A DNA stretch of 15,403 nucleotides, taken from assembly GCA_013042825.1 (NCBI GenBank), contig JABDPL010000320.1:1-15403 (forward strand), given 5' to 3'. The notes under the pieces were generated by a model. It searched no databases. It saw nothing but the letters and a program-made list of their open reading frames with translations, and was not told the origin of the DNA. Positions 7,181 through 15,053 of the stretch are shown here, piece by piece (within the stretch, counting starts at the first letter, position 1; each line of letters starts with the position of its first letter). A program made the translations under genes and the position numbers. Origin of the DNA: Flavobacteriaceae bacterium (lineage in GTDB: Bacteria; Bacteroidota; Bacteroidia; Flavobacteriales; Flavobacteriaceae).

Positions 7181-8695
7181 TCAATGATTGAGACCGAGTA
7201 ATTCTTCAATATATATCCGGCTATTCGACAATCGGGGAACCTTGTGCTGACCGCCGAGTTTGTCATTTTTCTTAAGCCATTTATAAAAAAGTCCTGGTTT
7301 GGCCTGATGAATTGTAGGTTTTCGTAGTGTTATATCGTTATAACGCTTGGCCTCATAATCTGAATTCAAGGACATTAAGGCTGCATCAAGCCGGCTATTG
7401 AATTCGTCAATATTATCGGGCGCGGTTCTAAATTCGATCAACCATTCATGAGCGCCTTTCTCTTTACCACTCATAAAAATAGGAGCAGCGGTAAAATCAA
7501 CGATCTCAGAATTGGTCTCCCTGCATACCTGTTTCAGTGCATCTTCGGCATTCTCGATGATCAATTCCTCACCGAAGACATTAATATGATGTTTGGTGCG
7601 CCCAGAGACTTTTATTCTGTATGGTTTAATAGAGGTGAAGCGAATGGTGTCACCAATTTTGTATCGCCAGAGCCCACCATTCGTCGTTATAACTACAGCA
7701 TAAATTGTGTTTAATTCAACCTCACTTAACGGAATTATCGTTTCTTTAGGAGTCCCATAGGAATCCATGGGAATGAATTCATAGAAGATCCCATAGTCCA
7801 GCATCAATAATAATTCATTGGAATTGTTCTGGTCCTGAATGGCGAAAAACCCTTCCGAAGCATTGTAGATCTCATAATACCGGAATGAGGGCTTTGGTAG
7901 TAAAGCTTCATATTGATCTACATAGGGCACAAAACTAACACCGCCATGGAAGTAAACCTCCAGGTTTGGCCACACCTCAAATAAATTGGATTTTTTTGTA
8001 GTCTCGAGCACCTGGTTTAGCAGAACAAGCATCCATGACGGTACACCGGCGAGGCTGGTAACATTTTCCTGAATGGTCTCATCAACTATAGCTTGCAGCT
8101 TAAATTCCCAGTCGCTCATCAACGAAACTTTGTTGCTCGGGGTGCTGCTGAATTCGGCCCACAGCGGCATATTATCGATGAGGATGGCGGACAGATCTCC
8201 GAAAAATGTACCATTCTCTTTATATAATTCCTTGCTTCCGCCTAAGCGAAGGCTTTTTCCTGTGAATAGCTGGGAGTCTTCGTTGTTGTTCAAATACATG
8301 CACAACAGGTCTTTGCCGGCGGCATAATGACAATCCTCAAGTGAATCTGAACTCACCGGAATAAACTTGCTTTTTGAGTTGGTGGTTCCACTGGATTTAG
8401 CAAACCATTTGATCGGTTTAGGCCAAAAGATATTCTGCTCGCCCCGGCGGGACCTCTCGATGAGGTCTTCCATACTCTCATAAGTCGACACCGGCACACG
8501 AGCTTTAAAATCATCATAGCTCTTTACCGTACTGAAGCCAAATCGATTTCCGATTTCGGTATCCCTGGCCTCATCAACCAAATCGAGCAATAATTCGTTC
8601 TGAACCTCATGAGGATATTTCAGAAATAGCTCAATCTGATGAAACCGCTTCTTAAGGAACCATGAAGCGATCGAATTTACGAGAGGGATTGGCAT
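7181..8695 (-). CDS. GH3-family acyl-adenylating enzyme
   Basis: A 504-residue member of the GH3 (auxin-responsive promoter) family within the acyl-adenylate-forming superfamily. Plant relatives activate a carboxylic acid with ATP and join it to an amino acid; substrates of bacterial members are mostly unknown. The nucleotide-binding motifs are all recognisable: KSSGTTNSKSK (100-110), YNASEGFFA (277-285), GGLWRYKIGD (340-349) and GRTKHHINVFGEE (365-377). The C-terminal ~120 residues form the mobile domain and include Lys-rich segments near the end. The length is close to the usual 500, and the start MPIPLVNSIASWFLKKR is typical of Bacteroidota homologues. It is divergent from the DUF2797 gene with only 46 bases between starts. 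The adjacent gene does not identify the acid or the acceptor, so I give no specific reaction. Confidence 0.88.
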   Translation of the reverse strand: MPIPLVNSIASWFLKKRFHQIELFLKYPHEVQNELLLDLVDEARDTEIGNRFGFSTVKSYDDFKARVPVSTYESMEDLIERSRRGEQNIFWPKPIKWFAKSSGTTNSKSKFIPVSSDSLEDCHYAAGKDLLCMYLNNNEDSQLFTGKSLRLGGSKELYKENGTFFGDLSAILIDNMPLWAEFSSTPSNKVSLMSDWEFKLQAIVDETIQENVTSLAGVPSWMLVLLNQVLETTKKSNLFEVWPNLEVYFHGGVSFVPYVDQYEALLPKPSFRYYEIYNASEGFFAIQDQNNSNELLLMLDYGIFYEFIPMDSYGTPKETIIPLSEVELNTIYAVVITTNGGLWRYKIGDTIRFTSIKPYRIKVSGRTKHHINVFGEELIIENAEDALKQVCRETNSEIVDFTAAPIFMSGKEKGAHEWLIEFRTAPDNIDEFNSRLDAALMSLNSDYEAKRYNDITLRKPTIHQAKPGLFYKWLKKNDKLGGQHKVPRLSNSRIYIEELLGLNH

Positions 8696-8719
8696 AGATT
8701 AATTATATTTATAAGCTAC

Positions 8720-8753
8720 TAAAAATAAAAAAATTCTTTCAATGCTGTACAAA
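8720..8753 (-). promoter_or_regulatory. Possible promoter for the GH3-family gene
   Basis: On the minus strand TTTG (8753-8750) and TATTTTTA (8727-8720) are 22 bases apart, the same spacing and final-base mismatch as the clpP promoter. The transcript would begin about 18 bases before the ATG at 8695. The -33 lies inside the first codons of the divergent DUF2797 gene, so the two transcripts may interfere. Confidence 0.4.
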
Positions 8754-9539
8754 GGTGTGTTAACGAAAATGCGAACACTTGCCAGTGGTCCTGTTCAGTA
8801 TTATCTTGTTTTCGAATCTGACTTTCTAAATATGAATCAGTTGCTTGGAAAGTCGATAACGCTCCGCCTGGACGGTCAGCAATGTCTTAACTGCGGACTC
8901 GATCGCGAGATTTACCGGCAGGGCTTCTGCCGGACGTGTTTCTTCGATATACCCCAGGCAGCAGATTGGGTCATGCGCCCTGAGCTGAGCAAGGCCCATA
9001 TGGATGAAGAAGACCGGGATCTTGAATATGAGAAGCAGGTACAATTGCAACCGCATATAGTTTATCTGGCTAATTCGAGTAACGTAAAAGTAGGGGTCAC
9101 TAGAAAAAGCCAGGTTCCGACCCGTTGGATAGATCAGGGAGCTCACGAAGCTATTGAGATCGTTGAGGTTCCTAACCGTTACCTAGCGGGAATAACCGAA
9201 GTTGCCCTTAAGGCACATGTTAGCGACAAGACCAACTGGAGGAATATGCTCAAAAATGATGTAAAGGATGAGAACCTTGTCGAATGGCGCGACCGTTTGG
9301 AACAGTATATCCCGGAAGAGGCAAAGAAATATTTTATCGCTTCAAATGCGGAGACGCAGTTGCAATTCCCTGTTAACAGGTTTCCGGAGAAACCCAAAAG
9401 CCTGAATTTATTAAAGACTCCTGAATATACAGGACAGTTGACTGGAATTAAGGGTCAATACCTCATATTCGATGATGATACGGTCTTCAATGTCAGGGCG
9501 AATGAGGGATTCGTAGTGTCTATCGATATCTCAAATTAA
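8742..9539 (+). CDS. DUF2797 zinc-ribbon protein with GIY-YIG-like pattern
   Basis: A 265-residue cytoplasmic protein of unknown function, recognisable as DUF2797 from its opening (GVLTKM, then PVQYYL, then a MNQLLGKSI segment) and its layout. Four cysteines, Cys48, Cys51, Cys63 and Cys66, form a CxxC-x11-CxxC zinc site. The central region VYLANSSNVKVGVTR (107-121), followed by RW-IDQGA (128-134) and a glutamate in GITEVALK (Glu153), resembles the GIY-YIG/T5orf172 nuclease pattern of two tyrosine/valine-lined strands, a conserved arginine and a catalytic glutamate. That resemblance is my inference; the classical GIY and YIG tyrosines are partly replaced (VYLA, VKVG), so activity is uncertain. 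The C-terminal ~50 residues carry a separate beta-rich segment. The ATG at 8742 matches the family N terminus. It is not in an obvious operon. Confidence 0.72.
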   Translation: MLYKGVLTKMRTLASGPVQYYLVFESDFLNMNQLLGKSITLRLDGQQCLNCGLDREIYRQGFCRTCFFDIPQAADWVMRPELSKAHMDEEDRDLEYEKQVQLQPHIVYLANSSNVKVGVTRKSQVPTRWIDQGAHEAIEIVEVPNRYLAGITEVALKAHVSDKTNWRNMLKNDVKDENLVEWRDRLEQYIPEEAKKYFIASNAETQLQFPVNRFPEKPKSLNLLKTPEYTGQLTGIKGQYLIFDDDTVFNVRANEGFVVSIDISN

Positions 9540-9594
9540 CGTCATATTAAGATAATTGGTGATCTGAATCCTTAATTTCGCGTAAAAATTTGTT

Positions 9595-9813
9595 ATGAAA
9601 TTACCTGTAATGTTCTACGTGTGGTTTACCACATTTTTATTATTGACGGTGGTTGTTTTTTCATCGATGGGATTTCCGTATCCATTGGTCTTCTTTATTA
9701 CCGTAATAGGACAATTCTTCTTGCTTTTGATGGTATACCGAATTTTGACCGACGACTACACAACGTCAAAAACCTTTGAGGATTTTTATGAGGACCGTCC
9801 TATTGAGCGCTAA
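9595..9813 (+). CDS. Small two-helix membrane protein, function unknown
   Basis: A 72-residue protein with two membrane segments (about residues 5-25 and 29-50) joined by a short Gly-Phe-Pro-Tyr-Pro turn. An acidic cytoplasmic tail follows, with LTDDY and FEDFYEDRP. I do not recognise a named family, but the acidic tail and compact hairpin make it look like a conserved small protein rather than a chance frame. It starts 55 bases after the DUF2797 gene and ends 14 bases before the convergent transporter gene. Co-transcription with DUF2797 is possible; no good promoter is visible in the gap. Confidence 0.65.
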   Translation: MKLPVMFYVWFTTFLLLTVVVFSSMGFPYPLVFFITVIGQFFLLLMVYRILTDDYTTSKTFEDFYEDRPIER

Positions 9814-9827
9814 ATATTTTATTCCCG

Positions 9828-10532
9828 CTATAACAAGTCTATTTCCTCGTTAACAGCCAGCTTAAACCGTTTTCTGAAGAAATATACACCCAGGTAAAGG
9901 AATGGGGTGTCTGTGGCCGCGACCATGACCTTGAAGACAAAGCCGGAGATCAGTAAACCCGCGAATTGAGACCATTCGATCTCTCCGAACGAGCAAAGCA
10001 GTAGTAAGACCGTTGCCGTATCGATGAATTGTGACAGGAAGGTGGAGAAATTATTCCTCAGCCAGAGATGTTTTCCCTTGGTAAGCGCTTTCCAAAAATG
10101 GTAGATGTGAATATCGACAAATTGGGCAAAAAGATAAGCCATCATGCTGGCTAAAACCGCAATGACGGTACTTCCGAAGACCTCGGTATAAAGTGCATTA
10201 TTCACCGGAGACCATTCTGTAGCCGGCACGGCATTGGCAACATATACGATTAACATGGAGAAAAAGGAAGCAAAAATACCGGCAACGACCACCTGGTTGG
10301 CCCGTTTCTTTCCGTAGATCTCACTTATAAGGTCTGTAATCAGAAAAGTTACCGGATAAGGGAGAATGCCTACCGAAATCTCGAATAGCTTTGCTCCAAA
10401 AATCTCAATATCCAAAGGATACCAATAAAAGAACTTCTTAAAGATCAGGTTAGACACCACCAGGGAGGTGATAAACAGCGCTCCCAGCAACAGATAAATG
10501 CGTTGGGCTAAGAGTTTGTCTTTAAGAGTCAT
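9828..10532 (-). CDS. yhhQ: Queuosine precursor transporter, YhhQ (VUT) family
   Basis: A 234-residue inner-membrane protein with about six membrane segments. The signature ILPYPVTFLITDLISEIYGK (56-75 region) and the later VDIHIYHFWKALTKGKHLWLRNN segment are diagnostic of the YhhQ/VUT family. The E. coli member imports 7-cyano-7-deazaguanine or 7-aminomethyl-7-deazaguanine for synthesis of the tRNA base queuosine. The helix with QFIDTATV matches the family's conserved polar residues. The start is the ATG at 10532. It is divergent from folK-dNK and not grouped with other queuosine genes here, so the substrate rests on family membership alone. Confidence 0.88.
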   Translation of the reverse strand: MTLKDKLLAQRIYLLLGALFITSLVVSNLIFKKFFYWYPLDIEIFGAKLFEISVGILPYPVTFLITDLISEIYGKKRANQVVVAGIFASFFSMLIVYVANAVPATEWSPVNNALYTEVFGSTVIAVLASMMAYLFAQFVDIHIYHFWKALTKGKHLWLRNNFSTFLSQFIDTATVLLLLCSFGEIEWSQFAGLLISGFVFKVMVAATDTPFLYLGVYFFRKRFKLAVNEEIDLL

Positions 10533-10557
10533 TTAAATTGTGAATAATTACAAGGGG

Positions 10558-10565
10558 CAAAGATA
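10558..10565 (-). promoter_or_regulatory. -7 element for the YhhQ-family gene
   Basis: On the minus strand the bases read TATCTTTG, a full match to TAnnTTTG, 26 bases before the ATG at 10532. No clear -33 TTTG is seen at the expected distance. I find no PreQ1 riboswitch-like structure in the short leader. Confidence 0.4.
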
Positions 10566-10566
10566 A

Positions 10567-10593
10567 TTGAATAAATTTTGTTTTTTTATTTTG
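10567..10593 (+). promoter_or_regulatory. Possible promoter for the folK-dNK gene
   Basis: TTG at 10567-10569 and TTATTTTG at 10586-10593 approximate the Bacteroidota -33/-7 pair with 16 bases between. The transcript would begin within a few bases of the ATG at 10602, so the mRNA may be nearly leaderless. The element overlaps the divergent transporter promoter region. Confidence 0.3.
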
Positions 10594-10601
10594 CCTGATC
10601 A

Positions 10602-11729
10602 ATGAAAGGACCTAAAACAGCGGCTATTGCACTTGGGAGTAACCAGGGAGATCGATTCAAGAACCTGCAGGTGGCCATTGATGAAATTCATCTGAAGGCT
10701 GGAACTGTTCAAAAGATATCCAGGGTTTATCGTACACCGGCCGAGGGATTTGAAGGTCCCGAGTTCCTGAATGCGTGCATTCTTCTCAAAACCTATCTGA
10801 GTCCGCATGGTTTACTGAAAGCCTTACTTCGGATAGAACAAAAGATGGGTCGCGAGCGAAAAAACTTAGAGCAACCCGAATCAAGACCCATAGATCTTGA
10901 CTTGCTGATCTTTGAAGATGCCGTTAAAAAAACCAAAAGGTTAACGGTGCCGCATCCGAGTATGTCTGAGCGGATGTTTGTTTTGAAACCATTAGATGAC
11001 ATCGCCCCTGAACTATTGCACCCAAAACTGAACAAAACCGTTGCTGAGTTGTTGATGGAATTGGAATGTAATACTGAGTTAGAACCTATCAATATCTGGT
11101 TAAAAAATCCGAGCAAGGTTTTCAACTTTAAAGATTACAACTACATTGCCGTCGAGGGGAATATCGGAGCCGGGAAAACGAGTTTGGCCACTATGATCTC
11201 GAGGGAGTTCAACGCTAAGTTGATATTGGAACGCTTTGCCGATAATCCGTTTCTTCCCAAGTTCTATAAAGATCCGCAGCGCTATGCCTTTACTCTTGAG
11301 ATGTCTTTTCTTGCCGATCGCTACCAGCAGATAAGTGATGACCTTTCACAGCTCGATCTCTTCCGGGATTTTATAGTGAGTGATTATGATGTTTACAAAT
11401 CTCTGATTTTTTCTAAGATCACACTGCCCGAGGATGAGTTTATGCTCTACAGAAAGCTGTTCTATCAAGTTTATAAAGACATAGCCAAACCCGATCTGTA
11501 TATATACCTCTACCAGGATACCGAGCGTCTTCAGGCGAATATCAGAAAACGCGGCCGGGATTACGAGAAGGACATCGATAGTGCGTATCTGGACAAGATC
11601 AACAGCGGTTATCTGGAATTTCTCCGAAATCAGACCGAACTTAAGGTAAAAATGATCGATATCTCAGAACTGGATTTTGTGAAAAATCGCAGCGACTACA
11701 TTCATGTGCTTAACAGCATTATTGATTAA
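10602..11729 (+). CDS. folK: Fused HPPK (FolK) and deoxynucleoside kinase
   Basis: A 375-residue two-domain enzyme. Residues 1-165 are 6-hydroxymethyl-7,8-dihydropterin pyrophosphokinase, which transfers pyrophosphate from ATP in folate synthesis: ALGSNQGDRFKNL at 10-22, the signature SRPIDLDLLIFED at 94-106, and VPHPSMSERMFVLKPL at 116-131. Residues 175-375 are a deoxynucleoside kinase of the dCK/dGK type: P-loop GNIGAGKT (186-193), a DRYQQ segment (239-243), SDYDVYKS (260-267) in place of the usual DRS motif, and a basic lid RKRGRDYEKD (315-324). Both active sites look intact, so this is a true fusion and not a frameshift; the linker is about 10 residues (WLKNPSKVFNF). The fusion is common in Bacteroidota. 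It joins folate supply, needed for dTMP, to deoxynucleoside salvage. The end overlaps the converging methyltransferase gene by 11 bases. The exact nucleoside cannot be read from sequence. Confidence 0.95.
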   Translation: MKGPKTAAIALGSNQGDRFKNLQVAIDEIHLKAGTVQKISRVYRTPAEGFEGPEFLNACILLKTYLSPHGLLKALLRIEQKMGRERKNLEQPESRPIDLDLLIFEDAVKKTKRLTVPHPSMSERMFVLKPLDDIAPELLHPKLNKTVAELLMELECNTELEPINIWLKNPSKVFNFKDYNYIAVEGNIGAGKTSLATMISREFNAKLILERFADNPFLPKFYKDPQRYAFTLEMSFLADRYQQISDDLSQLDLFRDFIVSDYDVYKSLIFSKITLPEDEFMLYRKLFYQVYKDIAKPDLYIYLYQDTERLQANIRKRGRDYEKDIDSAYLDKINSGYLEFLRNQTELKVKMIDISELDFVKNRSDYIHVLNSIID

Positions 11730-12255
11730 GCCTTAACGACTTAAACAAATCCCAGATCACAATTCCTGCACTCACGGAAATATTGAGTGAATGCTTGGTG
11801 CCGTATTGGGGGATTTCAATCCAATGATCACATATATCGAGCACCTGCTGCGCAATGCCATTAACTTCGTGTCCGAATATCACAGCATAAACGGTGTTGG
11901 ATTCGGGTTTGAATTTTTCAAGAGATGTCGCATTTTCGGTTTGCTCAACAGCAATGATCTTAATACCATTCGATTTAAGATCCTTTACTACATCCTGAGT
12001 GCTCTCGAAATACTCCCAATCTACGGAGAGGGTGCTGCCCAGGGCCGTCTTCTGTATTTCCTTGTGTGGTGGGGTAGCTGTTATTCCGCAGAGGATAACC
12101 TTCTTTATTCTGAAGGCATCGCAGGTTCGGAATAAGGCCCCAACATTGTTCAGGCTTCTCACATTATCAAGGATCACTATGATGGGTGTTTTCTCTGCAG
12201 ACTTGAATTCGTCCACGCTCATGCGATCCAGTTCACTCATTTTCAACTTCCTCAT
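11719..12255 (-). CDS. SpoU/TrmH-family RNA 2'-O-methyltransferase
   Basis: A 178-residue SPOUT methyltransferase that should move a methyl group from S-adenosylmethionine to a ribose 2'-OH of tRNA or rRNA. All three SpoU motifs are present: motif 1 NVRSLNNVGALFRTCDAF (31-48, Asn37 and Arg43), motif 2 VIFGHEVNGI (125-134) and motif 3 IEIPQYGTKHSLNISVSAG (146-164), which forms the trefoil knot and the cofactor site. There is no N-terminal substrate-binding domain of the RlmB type, and the protein is shorter than E. coli TrmH (229). The target could be tRNA Gm18 or another site, so I give no gene symbol. The ATG at 12255 fits the family opening MRKLKMSELDRMSVDEFK. It diverges from mutS. Confidence 0.92.
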   Translation of the reverse strand: MRKLKMSELDRMSVDEFKSAEKTPIIVILDNVRSLNNVGALFRTCDAFRIKKVILCGITATPPHKEIQKTALGSTLSVDWEYFESTQDVVKDLKSNGIKIIAVEQTENATSLEKFKPESNTVYAVIFGHEVNGIAQQVLDICDHWIEIPQYGTKHSLNISVSAGIVIWDLFKSLRLNQ

Positions 12256-12293
12256 ATTGGTGATGAATTGTAGATAACTTCTGATGGATACAC

Positions 12294-12324
12294 TTTAAAA
12301 ACCATCAATTTATGAATACTTTTG
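12294..12324 (+). promoter_or_regulatory. Promoter for mutS
   Basis: TTTA at 12294-12297 and TACTTTTG at 12317-12324 are 19 bases apart, a strong match to the Bacteroidota consensus. The transcript would begin near 12330. The -7 element covers the TTG at 12322, which is therefore unlikely to be the start codon. Confidence 0.6.
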
Positions 12325-12372
12325 AACTTCTGCGACCTTAGTAGAATTCTGAACAAAATTAACACTTTACCC

Positions 12373-14982
12373 TTGGCAAAAAAAACAAAGAAGGTCACAC
12401 CATTAATGCGCCAATACGGCTCAATAAAAGCAAAGTATCCCGATGCTCTGTTGTTATTCCGTGTTGGTGATTTTTATGAGACCTTTGGAGAGGATGCCGT
12501 AAAGACGGCCCGCATTCTCGATATCATTTTGACCAAGCGCGGTGCCGGAACCGAAAGTGAAACCGAATTGGCCGGTTTTCCGCATCACGCTTTAAATACT
12601 TACCTCCCTAAATTGGTGCGGGCAGGTGAGCGGGTGGCGATCTGCGATCAGCTGGAAGACCCGAAGCAGGCTAAGACCATAGTAAAACGGGGCGTAACAG
12701 AACTTATAACCCCGGGGGTTTCTCTCAATGATGAAGTGCTGCAGTCGAAATCGAATAATTTCCTGGCTTCGGTGCATTTCGGCAAGTATATCGGCTTGTC
12801 GCTGCTTGATATTTCAACGGGGGAATTCCTGACGACACAGGGGAAGGCAGATTATATCGATAAATTACTTCAGAATTTTCAGCCGAGTGAGGTATTGGTT
12901 TCCAAAGCGTTCAAAAAAACGTTTGATGAGACCTTTGGCAAGGGGTATCAGCTGTTCTATCAGGATGACTGGATCTATCAGGATGACTATGCCTATGAGA
13001 ACCTCTGCCAACATTTCAAGATAAGGTCATTAAAGGGATTCGGAATTGAAGACCTTTATGAAGGCATTGTGGCTTCCGGCTCGATCCTGCATTATATTTC
13101 AGAAGCGCAACATCACAGGTTACAACATATCAATACCATAAAAAGACTTGTTGAAGGGAATAGTGTATGGATGGACAGGTTTACCATCAAGAACCTTGAA
13201 TTATTCCATTCTACGCATGCCGAAGCGGTGACCCTCCTGGATGTGATTGACCAGACCATTTCACCCATGGGTGGCCGGATGTTAAAACGCTGGCTGGCTT
13301 TACCTTTAACGGATATTGAGCAGATCAATCATCGTCATGATGCTGTCGGCTACTTGCTTTCCAATGAAGATCTCAGGGATAATATTCGATTGCAGCTCAG
13401 GCAGATCGGTGATCTCGAGCGTCTGGTCTCTAAAATAGCAACGGCAAAGGTGAGCCCGAGGGAGCTGGTTCAACTCAAGAACTCCATCAAGGCATCCGGC
13501 CCGATCATTTCCGATTGTATTAAAGCGTCCAGTCCTGTTTTAAACAGCATCGCCGGGGAAATGGATTTATGCGAGGCCCTTTGTGACCGTGTAGAACAAA
13601 CCTTGAATGAAGACGCTCCTGTAAACATACTTAAAGGGGATACCATCAAATCCTCCTTTTCTGAAGAGTTAGCCGAGTTGCGGTCCCTGGCCACTTCCAG
13701 CAAGGCGTTTTTAGATGATATGCTTGAGCGGGAGATGGCACACACGAAAATCCCATCGCTTAAGATCAGTTCGAACAATGTCTTCGGGTATTATATCGAG
13801 GTAAGGAATACGCATAAGGATAAAGTGCCGGAGGAGTGGATAAGGAAGCAGACCCTGGTTAATGCAGAACGATATATTACAGAAGAGCTCAAAGATTATG
13901 AAGCCAGGATACTCGGGGCAGAGGAGCGGATTCTTGAAATCGAACAGCGATTATTCGAAGAGCTGGTGCAGGCTTTGTTGCCTTTCATCCCGGTTGTTCA
14001 GAAGAACGCCAGGTTGATAGCCGAATTGGATGGCCTGGCCGGCTTCGCCGAATTATCTAGGATGAATAAGTATGTGCGCCCTGAAATAAACAACTCTTAT
14101 GAACTTCAGATAAAGCAGGGGCGGCATCCGGTAATCGAAAAATACCTGCCCTTAGGGGAGTTTTATATCCCCAATGACCTGTTGCTCGATAGGCAGCAGC
14201 AGCAGATCATCATGATCACAGGACCGAATATGTCAGGAAAATCGGCCATTCTTCGGCAAACGGCCCTGATCGTTATACTGGGTCAGATCGGCTGTTTTGT
14301 TCCTGCTGAAGCGGCTGTATTCGGGGTGTTTGATAAGATCTTTACCCGAGTGGGTGCCAGTGATAATATCTCGATGGGCGAATCGACTTTTATGGTTGAA
14401 ATGAATGAAACCGCCAGTATCCTCAATAATATCTCCGACCGAAGTCTGGTACTGTTAGATGAGATCGGAAGAGGGACCAGTACCTATGATGGCATATCCA
14501 TCGCCTGGGCCATAAGTGAATATCTTCACGAACATCCGGCCAGGCCCAAAACCTTGTTCGCCACCCATTATCATGAATTGAACGAGATGACCGAAACCTT
14601 TAAAAGGATCAGGAATTATAATGTCTCTGTGAAGGAACTAAAGGACAAGGTCTTGTTTATGCGCACCCTGGTTGAGGGCGGAAGTGCCCACAGCTTTGGA
14701 ATACATGTAGCGCGCATGGCCGGCATGCCACAGCAGGTAGTCAGGCGGGCCACCAAGATCATGAAGCGTTTGGAAAAATCCCATTCCAGCGAGGAGTTAA
14801 CAGAATCGGTGAGGGCAATCAAGGATGAGCTGCAGTTGAGCATCTTTAAACTGGACGATCCTTTATTGGAAGAGATCAAGGATGAGATCTTGCATACCGA
14901 TATCGATACGCTTACTCCGGTTGAGGCTCTGATGAAACTCAACGAGATCAAGCGCATGCTGGTGAGGAAAAAGCAGGCATAA
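12373..14982 (+). CDS. mutS: DNA mismatch repair protein MutS
   Basis: MutS binds base mismatches and small loops and recruits MutL. The 869-residue product (E. coli 853) has the mismatch-reading motif GDFYE (32-36; Phe34 stacks at the mismatch, Glu36 contacts the base), followed by connector, lever and clamp regions. The ATPase domain has Walker A GPNMSGKS (617-624), Walker B LVLLDE (692-697), the GRGTSTYDG loop and FATHYHEL. The C-terminal dimer region ends in EALMKLNEIKRML. The frame is open to 12322, but that TTG lies inside the promoter. I choose the TTG at 12373 because it gives the common family opening (M)AKKTKKVTPLMRQYG with a leader of about 43 bases. It is MutS1 and not the MutS2 type, since it has the mismatch domain and no Smr domain. 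mutS is divergent from the methyltransferase gene and is followed by a tRNA pair with its own promoter. Confidence 0.97.
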   Translation: MAKKTKKVTPLMRQYGSIKAKYPDALLLFRVGDFYETFGEDAVKTARILDIILTKRGAGTESETELAGFPHHALNTYLPKLVRAGERVAICDQLEDPKQAKTIVKRGVTELITPGVSLNDEVLQSKSNNFLASVHFGKYIGLSLLDISTGEFLTTQGKADYIDKLLQNFQPSEVLVSKAFKKTFDETFGKGYQLFYQDDWIYQDDYAYENLCQHFKIRSLKGFGIEDLYEGIVASGSILHYISEAQHHRLQHINTIKRLVEGNSVWMDRFTIKNLELFHSTHAEAVTLLDVIDQTISPMGGRMLKRWLALPLTDIEQINHRHDAVGYLLSNEDLRDNIRLQLRQIGDLERLVSKIATAKVSPRELVQLKNSIKASGPIISDCIKASSPVLNSIAGEMDLCEALCDRVEQTLNEDAPVNILKGDTIKSSFSEELAELRSLATSSKAFLDDMLEREMAHTKIPSLKISSNNVFGYYIEVRNTHKDKVPEEWIRKQTLVNAERYITEELKDYEARILGAEERILEIEQRLFEELVQALLPFIPVVQKNARLIAELDGLAGFAELSRMNKYVRPEINNSYELQIKQGRHPVIEKYLPLGEFYIPNDLLLDRQQQQIIMITGPNMSGKSAILRQTALIVILGQIGCFVPAEAAVFGVFDKIFTRVGASDNISMGESTFMVEMNETASILNNISDRSLVLLDEIGRGTSTYDGISIAWAISEYLHEHPARPKTLFATHYHELNEMTETFKRIRNYNVSVKELKDKVLFMRTLVEGGSAHSFGIHVARMAGMPQQVVRRATKIMKRLEKSHSSEELTESVRAIKDELQLSIFKLDDPLLEEIKDEILHTDIDTLTPVEALMKLNEIKRMLVRKKQA

Positions 14983-15010
14983 GGGGGCTGTCTTTTTTGA
15001 CTGAATTCCC

Positions 15011-15040
15011 TTTGTGATTATTAGAATTGTATTAAATTTG
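15011..15040 (+). promoter_or_regulatory. Promoter for the tRNA-Gly/tRNA-Leu pair
   Basis: TTTG at 15011-15014 and TAAATTTG at 15033-15040 are 18 bases apart, both full matches to the Bacteroidota -33/-7 consensus. The transcript would begin near 15047, seven bases before tRNA-Gly. Confidence 0.7.
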
Positions 15041-15053
15041 CAGTCCTGTTAAA

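Noticed and set aside
14965..14997. Possible terminator after mutS
   Set aside because: AAAAAG-CAG and CTGTCTTTTT can pair only with a bulge and an 11-base loop, and the stem is mostly A-T and overlaps the end of the gene; too weak to call.
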